Source: Anaerolineaceae bacterium
GTDB lineage: Bacteria; Chloroflexota; Anaerolineae; Anaerolineales; Anaerolineaceae
Direction: 5' to 3'
DNA: 64,000 nt
Assembly: GCA_029975475.1 (NCBI GenBank)
Contig: JARKPB010000008.1
Span: forward strand, 806,001 to 870,000
Position numbers and translations under genes: made by a program. Of this stretch, positions 1 to 10,100 are shown piece by piece; position 1 is the stretch's first letter, and every line of letters begins with the position of its first letter. The notes below the pieces were generated by a model, which ran no database searches, was not told the origin of the DNA, and was given only the letters and a program-made list of their open reading frames with translations.

Positions 1-847
1 CAACCTCCGCGGAAGATGCCATTCGGCCGGACAGCATCTCCCGGGCTGCTTTTCCCGCCACCAGCCAGTCTCCAATCATCAATACCAGGAATAGGACAAA
101 AAAGAATGGAAGCGCAGAAAGCAAAAACCGCTTTTGCAGGCTGATTTCCGTGATCGTTTCGCTTTGCTCAGATACTGCGCCCATGGAGATGAGATGGGTC
201 ATGGAAAACACCTGAACGATCAGGCCAGCCTGCATCACCTCCACAGCGCGGACTGCAAAAAAAGGCCAGACATTAATCAAAGCGGCATCCAGCCTTTGTG
301 GTAATGACCCGGTAGTAAAAAAGAAGTGCAGAATAATATCCAGCGGAGCAAGACACACAATGACCATCAACGCGGAAGCCAGGGGATGCCTCAATAAGCG
401 ATAGAAGGCGGTCGGGAAATTTTGGTGATTCAGATAACCAAAAGATAAACCGATCAGGCTGTATTCAATTAATGGCAGAAGGGAATGCGCGCCCCAATAG
501 GCAGACACCGCGCCGGTAATCATACCGGTTACAGCTCCCGCCGCCGACCCAAATCTCGCAGCAGCAAACAGCACCGGCAGCGCTTGCAGCACCAGGAAAA
601 CCAACCGCTGCCTTATTGTTCCCGCGGTGATGGTCACCCCAAAAAACAGACTTAAAAACGGCGCAGATAGAAGTACTAAAAGAAGCAGGTTTCGTTGGCC
701 GGTAGAAAGGCTGAGAAAAACCTGACGTTTTCGGATAACATGAATAACGGCAAATAACAACAGCAGCCCGCTCAGGATCCAGCCACCTGCGTCCCGCGGA
801 AGGTCAAGATACGGACGTTGATTAATCAGGGTGATGAACCACTGCAT
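1..847 (-). CDS. Polytopic membrane sensor protein, C-terminus outside window
   Basis: An open frame begins at ATG 847 and stays open to base 1, giving 282 visible residues; the protein is cut by the window edge. Hydrophobic segments are visible near residues 23-39, 53-73, 81-97, 101-118, 122-139, 156-178 and 190-214. A strong helix at 241-264 then leads into a polar stretch with helical character (AREMLSGRMASSAEV). Several helices followed by one anchor entering a probable extracytoplasmic region is the layout of sensory N-termini of histidine kinases, diguanylate cyclases and GAF/PP2C proteins; this assignment is inference, because no output domain is visible. The start lies 8 bases after the stop of the C69 peptidase gene, so it is probably the last visible gene of the long minus-strand operon. 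A weak AGGCG precedes the ATG. Confidence 0.7.
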   Translation of the reverse strand, partial: MQWFITLINQRPYLDLPRDAGGWILSGLLLLFAVIHVIRKRQVFLSLSTGQRNLLLLVLLSAPFLSLFFGVTITAGTIRQRLVFLVLQALPVLFAAARFGSAAGAVTGMITGAVSAYWGAHSLLPLIEYSLIGLSFGYLNHQNFPTAFYRLLRHPLASALMVIVCLAPLDIILHFFFTTGSLPQRLDAALINVWPFFAVRAVEVMQAGLIVQVFSMTHLISMGAVSEQSETITEISLQKRFLLSALPFFFVLFLVLMIGDWLVAGKAAREMLSGRMASSAEV

Positions 848-855
848 AAAAACGC

Positions 856-2163
856 CTAAAAGCCAGCCTTTTTAGACCACCTTTGCCAGGCAGCGCGGTA
901 ATAAAACGCGGTCTTCTGAACGGGCGGTTCAGCCGCTAACCGCTGCTCAAAGCGTTCATCCAGCTGACTGCCGGCCGTGAGGCAAGCGGCGGTAAATTCC
1001 GAATTCGCATTTGCGCTGGCTTTTTCAATCCATTCACGCTCCAAATTTTCGATTTCCACACGCATTAAGTTGCGCCAGTAATCAAAATTATGCAAAATTC
1101 CGCGGTGCAATTTCTCATGCCGCCACCATAACGACTTGGGATCATAGTAAGGACCTGCGGACCATTCATCACCTGCCAAACCAGGGTTGATCCAGACAGG
1201 TTTGAATGTGCTGATGCAGGGAGCCGATGTACCGGTCAACCAGTGGGTATCCAGGTCGCCGGTCAAATGAGAAACCATCGAGCCCACTGTCTGGCTGCCG
1301 CGCACAGGGCCGAATCCGGCGTGCATGCAAACGCTGGCCCCGGTCAACGGCCGGTCAAATCGCATTGGTTTTCCGCCGTAGGTATGATCGCGCAGCATCT
1401 CAAAACCGCTTTTTACGGTCATCGCCCCATTTTTCTGGGCAAGCGCGTTAAGGGTGCAATTCTGGCGCGAGCGGCCGGCGCCAAGGGTTGAGTAAAGAAC
1501 ATCCGAGTAAGCGCTGGCAAAGTGGAACGGTTTGCCGGGTTTATGCCATCCTTGGTCAACCGCGAAATTCACTACATCTTTGCTCGCCAGGTCAAATTTA
1601 TCACCGATTGTATAGGCGTTGGAGATGGATGCGTAGCTCTCGACTTTTAACGCGACCCAGTGTTTTCCGGCCGTTTCCAATACCCAGGCTTCAGCATGGT
1701 CCGCGATAATATAACTGTTGTGGTAATAAAACGGGACTTCATAACCGCAATTGCCGGATTGACCGTAAATATCAAGAAGGTTTGTGATGACTGTTAATGC
1801 CTCACTGGCGGAAATGCTGCGCTCTAGAGCCAGCCTGAGGTAGTCCATACCGATTAAACCTGGTTCGCGCCCGGCAGGCAAGCGCGAGAAAACCGCCTCA
1901 TTACCAATAACCACCCCGTGTTCATTCGCCCCCATTTCCGCTCCCCAGATCCAAAACGGCTTGGCGAGTAAAACCCTGCAGGTATGGGGCACCTGGGGAA
2001 TTTCAATGTAGGTGCACTTAACCATGGAATTTTCTGGATGATCGGCTGACGGTATGATGCAAACTTCATGGGCTTCATTCGGATCCCGGTCAGAATTCTT
2101 TCCAAAGATAACGGATGCATCAGCCGTTGTTTTCGTAATGGCCACAAATGTGTCGCACATCAA
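856..2163 (-). CDS. Secernin-like C69 family peptidase
   Basis: The 435-residue protein begins MMCDTFVAI and continues with a block (KPFWIWGAEMGANEHGVVI, then a GMDYLRLALER-like stretch) that matches secernins, members of peptidase family C69 (Ntn-hydrolase fold). In this family the nucleophile is a cysteine near the N-terminus, here Cys3, exposed by removal of the leading methionines. No signal peptide is seen, so a cytoplasmic dipeptidase or amidohydrolase role is likely; the substrate cannot be told. Length is near that of animal secernins. A short AGGCGGTG lies just before the start. The gene sits 69 bases after cmk, with a TATACT hexamer at 2202-2197 (minus) that could be a weak internal promoter. 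Confidence 0.82.
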   Translation of the reverse strand: MMCDTFVAITKTTADASVIFGKNSDRDPNEAHEVCIIPSADHPENSMVKCTYIEIPQVPHTCRVLLAKPFWIWGAEMGANEHGVVIGNEAVFSRLPAGREPGLIGMDYLRLALERSISASEALTVITNLLDIYGQSGNCGYEVPFYYHNSYIIADHAEAWVLETAGKHWVALKVESYASISNAYTIGDKFDLASKDVVNFAVDQGWHKPGKPFHFASAYSDVLYSTLGAGRSRQNCTLNALAQKNGAMTVKSGFEMLRDHTYGGKPMRFDRPLTGASVCMHAGFGPVRGSQTVGSMVSHLTGDLDTHWLTGTSAPCISTFKPVWINPGLAGDEWSAGPYYDPKSLWWRHEKLHRGILHNFDYWRNLMRVEIENLEREWIEKASANANSEFTAACLTAGSQLDERFEQRLAAEPPVQKTAFYYRAAWQRWSKKAGF

Positions 2164-2232
2164 GCACCGCCTGGCATGGATCAGATTACTAACATAAGTA
2201 TACAGTTATTCCCCCCATTCAATCATACTGGC

Positions 2233-2910
2233 TTACTTATTCAACAAATTCAGAATCTTTTGAAGGACCTGGTCAACCGTTAACCCATCACTGGATATGA
2301 CGACCGCATCTTTTGCTGGCTTTAATGGAGCAATTTCGCGAGTCGAATCGATTCGATCGCGCGCTTTCATATCCTCCAGCACTTCTTGATACCCAATGGT
2401 TTTTCCCCTTTCCTGCAGTTCCTTCGCCCTTCTTTTTGCCCGCTCTTCAACAGACGCATCCAGGAATATTTTTAACCCGGCTTCGGGAAAAACCACCGTC
2501 CCGATATCACGGCCAACCATAATCACTTTGCCGCGGCGGCCAATTTCCCGCTGCTGCTGGGTCATTGCATCCCGAACGCCGCGGTATGCCGAAACCTGAG
2601 ACACATTTTGCTCCACTTCTCGCTTTCTGATTTCCCAGGTCACATCGACACCGTCCAGCAGAACATCGCACATGCGTTGATCCTCCACACTTGGGGGCCG
2701 CACATCAATTTTTATCTCTCTGGCAAGATTGGTGACAGCAGCTTCATCATTCACGGGAATCTGTTTTTGCAACATCGCCAGCGTAACCGCGCGGTACATC
2801 ACACCTGTATCTAAGTAGAGATACCCCAGCCGCCTGGCAAGAAGTTCAGCAACCGTAGATTTGCCAGAAGCGGCCGGCCCATCGATCGCAATAATGTCAG
2901 CATTTACCAT
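2233..2910 (-). CDS. cmk: Cytidylate kinase
   Basis: CMP/dCMP kinase transfers phosphate from ATP to CMP in pyrimidine nucleotide synthesis in the cytoplasm. The 225 residues show the family P-loop GPAASGKST at residues 11-19, followed by the CMP-site stretch LDTGVMYRAVTL, and later the VGRDIGTVVFPEA motif and the FLDASVEERAKRR lid region. Length is typical of bacterial Cmk. AAGGACAGG precedes the ATG as a good ribosome site. It lies 20 bases after a GT39-like membrane protein in the same direction. Cmk makes CDP, and the cluster encodes a probable CDP-sugar epimerase, but cmk is an ordinary housekeeping gene and the link is only positional. Confidence 0.97.
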   Translation of the reverse strand: MVNADIIAIDGPAASGKSTVAELLARRLGYLYLDTGVMYRAVTLAMLQKQIPVNDEAAVTNLAREIKIDVRPPSVEDQRMCDVLLDGVDVTWEIRKREVEQNVSQVSAYRGVRDAMTQQQREIGRRGKVIMVGRDIGTVVFPEAGLKIFLDASVEERAKRRAKELQERGKTIGYQEVLEDMKARDRIDSTREIAPLKPAKDAVVISSDGLTVDQVLQKILNLLNK

Positions 2911-2930
2911 AGCCTGTCCTTAATTTCAAT

Positions 2931-4613
2931 TTATCGACTCGAAAACAAATCCGTTCTGGCCCACAGCAGAATCTTGTCCTCTTCATATTTCATGGTCCGA
3001 AACGCGAGCCACTGCGCCCAGGCAGCCGCATCCATCTGCGACCAATCCTGACGCCGCAGCCAGACAAAATCCTGGCCGCGGTAGGCTGAGGCCAGCTGCG
3101 GGGTAACACCAGAAGTCAGGATAATATCTGGATTGGAAACCGGGTTAAGCGCGGTCGTTTCGACATAATTCTTGTACGTGCGCAAATACCACCGCTGCGA
3201 AAAAGATGTTGTGCCAGCCGATTGAATGGTTAACTCACCCGGCACGCCAAAACGCCTCCAGGATAAATCATCCAGGGTAGCCTGCAACAGGTCAGCGTCC
3301 GCGGGATATGGGCGAGTATTCCACAACTCGGCTTCAGGATTCTTAGAAAGCAATGCAGCATGCCAGGATGTCGAGAGTCCGCTGATCAAGCCGAGCAGCA
3401 CAAGAGTAATTAACGCCCCTCGCTTTGAAATCTGAAAGGACCAGCCCCAGCCAACAAGGATATACGAAATCATCGCTAAAACCGGGGCGGTTAACAATCC
3501 GATCAACGAAAACTGATATTCGACCGTCCCGGGAATCCTTGAAAACAATCCCAAATAATTTAAGTAAGTAAAGATTCCTAAAACCACCCACAAGCCTGAA
3601 AAGGCGAGAACAGGAAAAGATACTTTTTCGGTATGAAGCGCCCGGGCAATCAGATAAGAAGCGCAGAATCCCAGCGGTATACTGAGCAAGACCCAATCGG
3701 TTGATTGGTGTCCAGGATAGAAGAGAACCACCAGCCCGCTGACCAGCAGCCACCGGCCGATGGCCCGCCGCAGCAGAGGCGGTATCAATCCGCCCAGGTA
3801 AGCGGTTGAACCCGCCAGCCCATAGAGGCTTAGATAAGCGATAAAAACCACCAGCATCCGCACCGGGGTCAGATCGCTGCTTTGAAACCAGGCGCTTACA
3901 AATGCAGCCAGGTCCTGAAAGGCCGCCGGAATTCCCGTCGGATAAAGAAAGAAACCAGTTCCGACAATTCCAAGCGTCAACGCCAGCCCGATCCCCAGCG
4001 CGCGAACGTTTCTTGTTCCGAGGAAAGTTTTCAAACTCGCCAGGGCTTCATCATCCGCTGGGGTTGTTAGTGAATAGACAAATCTGGTCACAATGAATAC
4101 CAAGAAAATTAACCATGCCGCCGGTCCGGACAATAGAAAGCCGCCCAGGAAAAAGCCTGCTAATCCTTCTTTTCTCCTGAGGAATAAAAGCGCCGCCGCC
4201 CCCAGGAAAAAGACTGCCATTACCGGGCTCTGCGCTGAAATGGAACTGTAGATCAATGCAGGGTCAAATGTCAGCAGCAAAATAAAGATTCCAGTGATGA
4301 GGGGACCCAGCGTATCCCGAACCAGTAACGGCAAAAACAAGATGAGCGAGCCGCAAAGAAATGGAAGCAATCGGGCGGTGACATCACTGGCTCCAAACAG
4401 CCAGTATGCCGCCAGGGTGAAAAGGCTGTAAAAAGCGTTCGACCAAATTCCAGCCGTGTGACCGCCGTAAAGTTGAAAGATTTGATAGGCGAGTTTCGCC
4501 TCACCCTCATCTAACGGCAGACGGATAAGCCCGGCAGCCCGTATTCCAATACCGGCGGCGATTACCACCGCGGCGAACCAGGGAGAAGATAGGATTTTTG
4601 ATAATTTCATCAT
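2931..4613 (-). CDS. GT39-like polytopic membrane glycosyltransferase
   Basis: The 560-residue protein is hydrophobic along most of its length, with about twelve likely membrane helices and a soluble C-terminal tail from about residue 430. Near the N-terminus it has a short loop with Asp35-Glu36 (RLPLDEGEAK), the place of the acidic catalytic or metal-binding pair of GT-C enzymes such as ArnT and protein mannosyltransferases. The downstream TARLLPFLCG stretch is also typical. It resembles the TIGR03663 (Agl23-like) group that often accompanies DUF2298 proteins, but where that family has an HGP tripeptide this protein reads GGHTAGIW. It overlaps the preceding DUF2298 gene by 4 bases (ATGA), implying translational coupling. 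Predicted role: transfer of sugar from a polyprenyl-phosphate donor outside the membrane; substrate unknown. Confidence 0.72.
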   Translation of the reverse strand: MMKLSKILSSPWFAAVVIAAGIGIRAAGLIRLPLDEGEAKLAYQIFQLYGGHTAGIWSNAFYSLFTLAAYWLFGASDVTARLLPFLCGSLILFLPLLVRDTLGPLITGIFILLLTFDPALIYSSISAQSPVMAVFFLGAAALLFLRRKEGLAGFFLGGFLLSGPAAWLIFLVFIVTRFVYSLTTPADDEALASLKTFLGTRNVRALGIGLALTLGIVGTGFFLYPTGIPAAFQDLAAFVSAWFQSSDLTPVRMLVVFIAYLSLYGLAGSTAYLGGLIPPLLRRAIGRWLLVSGLVVLFYPGHQSTDWVLLSIPLGFCASYLIARALHTEKVSFPVLAFSGLWVVLGIFTYLNYLGLFSRIPGTVEYQFSLIGLLTAPVLAMISYILVGWGWSFQISKRGALITLVLLGLISGLSTSWHAALLSKNPEAELWNTRPYPADADLLQATLDDLSWRRFGVPGELTIQSAGTTSFSQRWYLRTYKNYVETTALNPVSNPDIILTSGVTPQLASAYRGQDFVWLRRQDWSQMDAAAWAQWLAFRTMKYEEDKILLWARTDLFSSR

Positions 4614-7165
4614 GGTTTTCCGCCACTGCCTTGAGCGAGATCGAGCGGAACCTGGTAAATCAGGACGCCGTTTTGATCAAAGATCTTGGTTAAATTTTGG
4701 TCAAATTTTAACAGATTCGGGGCATAGGCACTGTATTCTAATGAGCCCACATATACATACCGGATCGAATACCTTTGTAAGATTTCTCTGGCTTCAGTCC
4801 AGTTGGTTGTCCGATACAGTCTTTCAATATCCGTGCCCCGGCTGCCCATCTCGGTATAGCCGCCTCGCCACTGGCTTTCGTGGCCGGGCCAGCCCAATAC
4901 ATTAGGATAGCCGCTAAACGTCGCGACCCGGGCGTAAGCAGTGTAGCTGCCCCCAACTGCTTCCGCTAATATCCCGAACGGCTGTTGTTTCAGAAAATGT
5001 ATCGCGGCGAATTCGTCAGGGTTATATTCCTTAAAAAAGCTCTGACCATCCAGTGTCCAGCGTTCTGGAGCGCTGAAATTAACCTTGCTGGATGTGATTA
5101 ACAATGGATAGGCTGAGCCCAACAGAAACACCAGGATTGATAGAGAAGAAGCCAGGAGGATCCAGCGCCTCTTTCCGGTCAACCATAATGCGCCCAGGCT
5201 GAAGGCAGCTGCTACCCCCCAGATTTGCCACCCCTGATAATAAAATTTGAAGATGGTATTCATTCGGTTGCCAAAAAAATCCAGCAAATAAAAGAATTCC
5301 GGAAAACCAACCACAGCCATACCAATCAAAACCAGGAATGCAGAAAACTTTACCGGCGTTCTTTTTTCCACTTCGTAAATCGCATGGTCTTCCTCAAGCG
5401 GCGGATCGTTTGGATCAACCGGTATATTTTTGCGCATCAACAGGGAAATTGTCAGCGCACCAAGCGCCATCAAGGAAAGCCAGGTGCCCGGTTCAACCAT
5501 CCGCCGCACCGTGGTTTTTACCAGCAAATCTGCCAGTCCGTCCGCCCCCTGTTTGTTCAAGAACAGATTGGCAGAATCCTTGAGTTTGTTAATGGCTGAA
5601 CTGTTTGGCCCAGCCAGACCCGTGATAAGTGCAGGCAGCGCAGTGATGAGAAACGCTGCCAAATAGGACAGAATCCAAAATGCCGCAATCACAAATCCGA
5701 TTCTGATGAGCGCAGGAAACCAATCGCCTTGTTTGTTCGTTGTCACTGCCTGATAGATAAAATAACCGAATATTGGCAGGAGCAGCGTTGCAAACATAAT
5801 CCAGAAATGGATACCCCGGGTAAAAAAACTTAAGCTGGGTAAAAGACCGCCAGCCTGTGAAGAGAAACCCAAAAAATATGGCAAATATAGAATACCGCCG
5901 CCAACACCGATCAACAGCCCGTATTGAATAAAATCAAGAAAAGCCCGGAAAAATTTTCCGTTCTGTTGATATTTTCTCAGAGCCAGCGCTCCGGCAAACA
6001 GCCCCGCGCTGGTGGGGAAGTCCCAGATATTCAGAAAAGCCATTCCGCCGGCAATCAGCGCAGCTGCCCACAGGTCAGGTTGAGGGAGGATCTTTGACAA
6101 TCCATTTTCAAGGCGAATGGCTGGTTTCTCACGAAAATACAGCCCAGCTGAAAACCCAATCGCCAAAATAAAAAACGGAATTGACAGCACATGCGGATGC
6201 AAATCACCCAGCAGCAATGAGAAATATGGGAATTCGTCAATCACCTCGTGCCATTGTCCGCGTAAATCATAATCCGACAATACCCTGGATGCCCGCCACC
6301 AGACAAGACCGCCGACGCGCTTTGGAAGAAAATCAAACGGCTCAGAGGGCGGGTCGCGCAATTCGCGAATATCCAGGCTGGTCCAAAAATTGGACTGCAG
6401 CCCCCCATCAGGTGCTGGCTGCCAAAATACGCCGCCGGCATGCAGCACCTCCAGAAAGCCCTCCGCGTTTCCCAGCCAGAAAATCAAGATTGGCGCTATC
6501 ACCGCCATTCCCAGCGCTTTTTTTCGGTCTGGGGTTAATTTCTCCAGCAAAGAATAAACGATTCCGTAGGCGCCCAGGCTTCCCATCGCGTACCAGGCAG
6601 CCAGTGAAAGGTTAAACGCGACCGCAGCAGCAGTGCCGGAAATTTTCGCCAGCATCGCCACCATGATGTAACCGAAGTAATAATAGGAAATCGCGTAGCC
6701 GGACAGCCAGGGATCATGGGGTGGGAAAAATTGCGACTGCTGAATGGCATTGATGAACGCCAGTTCCATCGGTTTTTCGGTTCCCTCAATATTGGGATTG
6801 CCAGCCCGAAGAACTGCGGATAGGGCAAAAATCGCTAAAAAGACAACCTCTTCAATAAGGACCAGGCGCCAGTTTTCACGCACCCAGGCAAAGGCCCCCT
6901 TCCAATTGCCGCGGGCGATTAGAAAATAAGTGAGCGCGATGAAAACAGCGACTGAAAAGAGAATCCCCCCTACCGTATTGCTTGAAATCCGCAAAGTGGT
7001 CAACCACCAAAAAAGGAAAGCCCATACCAGGATCCCGACCGCTCTGGAGAGGCTATATCCTTTATCGGCTAAAGATCCCAAAAAACGATAACTTAACGGA
7101 AAAGCGAATAGCCCAATCACCAGGATGATCAGGTACCACTCGAAAATTTGTAAGAAAAGAATCAT
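4610..7165 (-). CDS. DUF2298 (Chlor_Arch_YYY) integral membrane protein
   Basis: The 851-residue protein is strongly hydrophobic and carries the hallmark YYYFG at residues 161-165, within a conserved block that starts GTEKPMELAFINA and continues FPPHDPW. Further shared landmarks are a D-L-H-x-H motif (LLLGDLHPHVLSIP), RMNTIFKFYYQGW in the C-terminal half, and a late soluble segment with GYPNVLGWPGHESQWRGG. The same landmarks occur in the C-terminal half of the neighbouring 1763-residue protein, so the two are paralogues. The DUF2298/TIGR03662 family is known from Chloroflexi, some archaea and a few Clostridia and has no established function. Its length and motif layout suggest a GT-C-like enzyme. 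It starts 3 bases after the fusion gene and overlaps the next gene by 4. Confidence 0.9.
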   Translation of the reverse strand: MILFLQIFEWYLIILVIGLFAFPLSYRFLGSLADKGYSLSRAVGILVWAFLFWWLTTLRISSNTVGGILFSVAVFIALTYFLIARGNWKGAFAWVRENWRLVLIEEVVFLAIFALSAVLRAGNPNIEGTEKPMELAFINAIQQSQFFPPHDPWLSGYAISYYYFGYIMVAMLAKISGTAAAVAFNLSLAAWYAMGSLGAYGIVYSLLEKLTPDRKKALGMAVIAPILIFWLGNAEGFLEVLHAGGVFWQPAPDGGLQSNFWTSLDIRELRDPPSEPFDFLPKRVGGLVWWRASRVLSDYDLRGQWHEVIDEFPYFSLLLGDLHPHVLSIPFFILAIGFSAGLYFREKPAIRLENGLSKILPQPDLWAAALIAGGMAFLNIWDFPTSAGLFAGALALRKYQQNGKFFRAFLDFIQYGLLIGVGGGILYLPYFLGFSSQAGGLLPSLSFFTRGIHFWIMFATLLLPIFGYFIYQAVTTNKQGDWFPALIRIGFVIAAFWILSYLAAFLITALPALITGLAGPNSSAINKLKDSANLFLNKQGADGLADLLVKTTVRRMVEPGTWLSLMALGALTISLLMRKNIPVDPNDPPLEEDHAIYEVEKRTPVKFSAFLVLIGMAVVGFPEFFYLLDFFGNRMNTIFKFYYQGWQIWGVAAAFSLGALWLTGKRRWILLASSLSILVFLLGSAYPLLITSSKVNFSAPERWTLDGQSFFKEYNPDEFAAIHFLKQQPFGILAEAVGGSYTAYARVATFSGYPNVLGWPGHESQWRGGYTEMGSRGTDIERLYRTTNWTEAREILQRYSIRYVYVGSLEYSAYAPNLLKFDQNLTKIFDQNGVLIYQVPLDLAQGSGGKP

Positions 7166-7168
7166 CGC

Positions 7169-10100
7169 TTACCTTCGCAGCACTTCAAAAATCCTGGTAT
7201 CGCCGTCCCGAAAGACCTCTTTCCAGAGGTCTCCCTGCCATTGATCAAACTTTGCCAAACCTTCAGGCGGATAGACAGCCAGTTCTAGCTGACCCAGCAC
7301 GATATAACGAACGTTGTATTTGTTTAAGAATGCTTCAACATCCATTCTATCGTTCGATAGGTAAAAGCGGGTAACCTCTTCAACCCGCGGGCTGACCGGG
7401 TCAACCCCAAACAGAGAGCGCTGCTGCCGCTGATGCCAGTTCCAGCCAACCACACCCGGTAGCCCGGTATAAATGGTGTAACGCGTTCCCCAACGGTATT
7501 CCGGCACATTGGCTTCAACGATCACCGGGGACCCTTTTATCTCCGCCTGCATCCACCGGATTGCCCGGTAATCTTCATCAAGTTTGAAATCCCTGCCATT
7601 CTCTGAGTATCCCGCGAATGCCATATAGGACATGCCGTCAAGCGAGCGCGGTGCGGCGGGCGCAATCCGGTCCTGGATTTTGCTAATTCCGGCTTTGAGC
7701 GGATATAAAAACGCGTTCACCATCAAGAAAGCAAACACGACGCGCCACAGCGAGAGAGAAGCACGGCTTTGAGCAGAATTGCGAATTTTCGGCCAGATCC
7801 AGACCAGAGCGGCAGCCGCGGCCATCCCCAGAAGAACCCAGGATTGCAGGTAGAACTTGAAAACCGTATTCATCCGACCGATATCCCCGCGCAGGGTAAC
7901 AAACTCAACGATCAAGGTTAGTGCCAGACCGCAGCCAGCCAAAAACAGAATGGCCCGTTTGGCATTTTCAAGTCTGGGGCGGAGCAAGAGGATGACGATC
8001 CAAACGCCAGTGGGAAGAACAATCCATGCGATCTGGACACCGATCACCAGAAGAACAATGACCACAAGCAGTAAAGCGACCGCCGCGGCGAACAGGCTGT
8101 TTTTATAAGGCGCAAGCCGCCGCAGGGAAGATGCCGGCGTGGAGGCCATCCAGTCAACACTTTCAACTACCAACCAGGTCCAGAGAATAAATAGGAACAA
8201 CCCCCAGTGGGTCAGGTAAGAGTTAATCGGTGTGTAGGGGCCTTTCCAGATATCAAACGCGTTGTAGCCCTGAGCATACCAGCGCAAATAGGGCAAATAG
8301 GTGCAATAACTGAATAACCCCAGGAGGAGCACAGCCATCACGCCGCCTAAAAAGCGCGCTTTCCATCCGGTGTAACCGAGGAACAATTCCGACTGAAGCG
8401 CGCTCCATATCAACGCTCCGGATGCGATTACGAAGTAGGTCGGCAAATCCCAGGTGTTGATCGGCCGCAAACTGCCAATGACGATCCCGCCAAATATTAT
8501 TGTTACAAGAACGGCGGTCAGGGTTTTCCGATCAAAACGCGGGAGAGGGAAAACGCCCTTGAAATAGATAGATAATGCCCACAAAAACGCCAGGCCGGTC
8601 ACCGGCAAAGCGATCAGGTGAGCGTGCAAATCAGCATACAGGAAAGTAAAAAAGGGGAATTCCGTGATTTCACCAAACGGGATGGCACGGCTTGGGATCC
8701 AGTACCAGTCTCCGGTCGAATAAGGCAAACGCATTCCGCTGAGATACTGACCGATACCCTTAATAAACCAGCCGAATTTATCAATCAGCCCGGATGGTTC
8801 GATCACTCCGCCCGGTGCGCCAAGCCGCAGGATGCCGTCTAACACCATTTTCAGCGTACCTTGATTGCCTGCCAGGTACACAAAAAGCGCGGCAATTATC
8901 CCAGCCAAAACCGACTTGCTTGAGATCAAAGCCCGAATATTCTTCTTGACGCTTACAGAAGAGGACTGGAACAAATTATTAGCAAAGGAATAAACGGTAG
9001 CTGCCCCCAGGCTGAAAAGGGTCGGCAGGATGAAGTTATAGGCAATAGAAGGCACAATGCCCAGCAACTTCACCGGAGTTCCTACCAGGACAAATCCAAA
9101 GTAATAATAATTAATATAACCGCCCGCAAACCATGGGTCGTAAGGAGGAAAAATGGTGCTTTTTAGAACCGCGTTGAAATAGGAAAAATCCATGGGCTTT
9201 TCCCCGCCAAAGGCAGGATGCCAGAGATCACCATTTCCATACCGGATGACCAGATCGAGCAGGAAAAATGCCAGGATGACCAATTCAGCGGTTAAGAACA
9301 CTCCAGATTTATTTCGAATGTCCTCAAGAATTTTCTGACGGGTCAAATAAGCCAGGGCAAGGTTGACGGCTGCGATAACGACCAACACCAGCAATATGTT
9401 GCCTTTGCTGAATGAAAACCCGGTTGAGCCCAGCAGCCAGGAGAAATAAGCCAGCAAGATCAATCCAACCAGGCGGCTGGCGGGATAGGCATAATCACTT
9501 AGCCCATTGAATATGATCCGAGTGGATGGATAAACAAGCCAGCCAAGCAAGGTCAGGAACAGATACCAGTAGAGAACCCCAAGACCGGGGTAGCGGTTAT
9601 ACCATGCGTCGGGATGAAATAATTCCGACCATGTGCCGCCTTCCTGTTGAACGTTCAGCTGCTGGTCGTCCAGAAGAAGTGTCTTTGAAGAATTTTGGTT
9701 ATCGGCAGCGCCTGGATTTTTTATGATGCGGCTGGTATCAACCTGCTCCAGGAGCTGCCGCACCCGGTCAGGATCAAATTTCGCTGTCTTCTTAAAAATC
9801 ATCACTTTTGGATGATCATAAACGCTGAAAGCCTCTTCAGCGTACTGGGTATTAAATTCCCACCTGCCGAGGTTGGGATAAGAGGTAAATACCTGGACCA
9901 ACTCATAACCGAGCTGGCCTGAATACATGCCAGGCACTGCGTTTCGATAACAATTCAACACATTTTCTGAAGCCGGACAGCCAAGCAAGAGTCGGTAATA
10001 TGCGGTTGTCAACGGGTAGCGCTCTGGGACGCGAACAGTGGTACCCCACTGGCGGTTCGAGCTGATATAAATATAATCTGCCTGATCCAACGCCCGGGTA

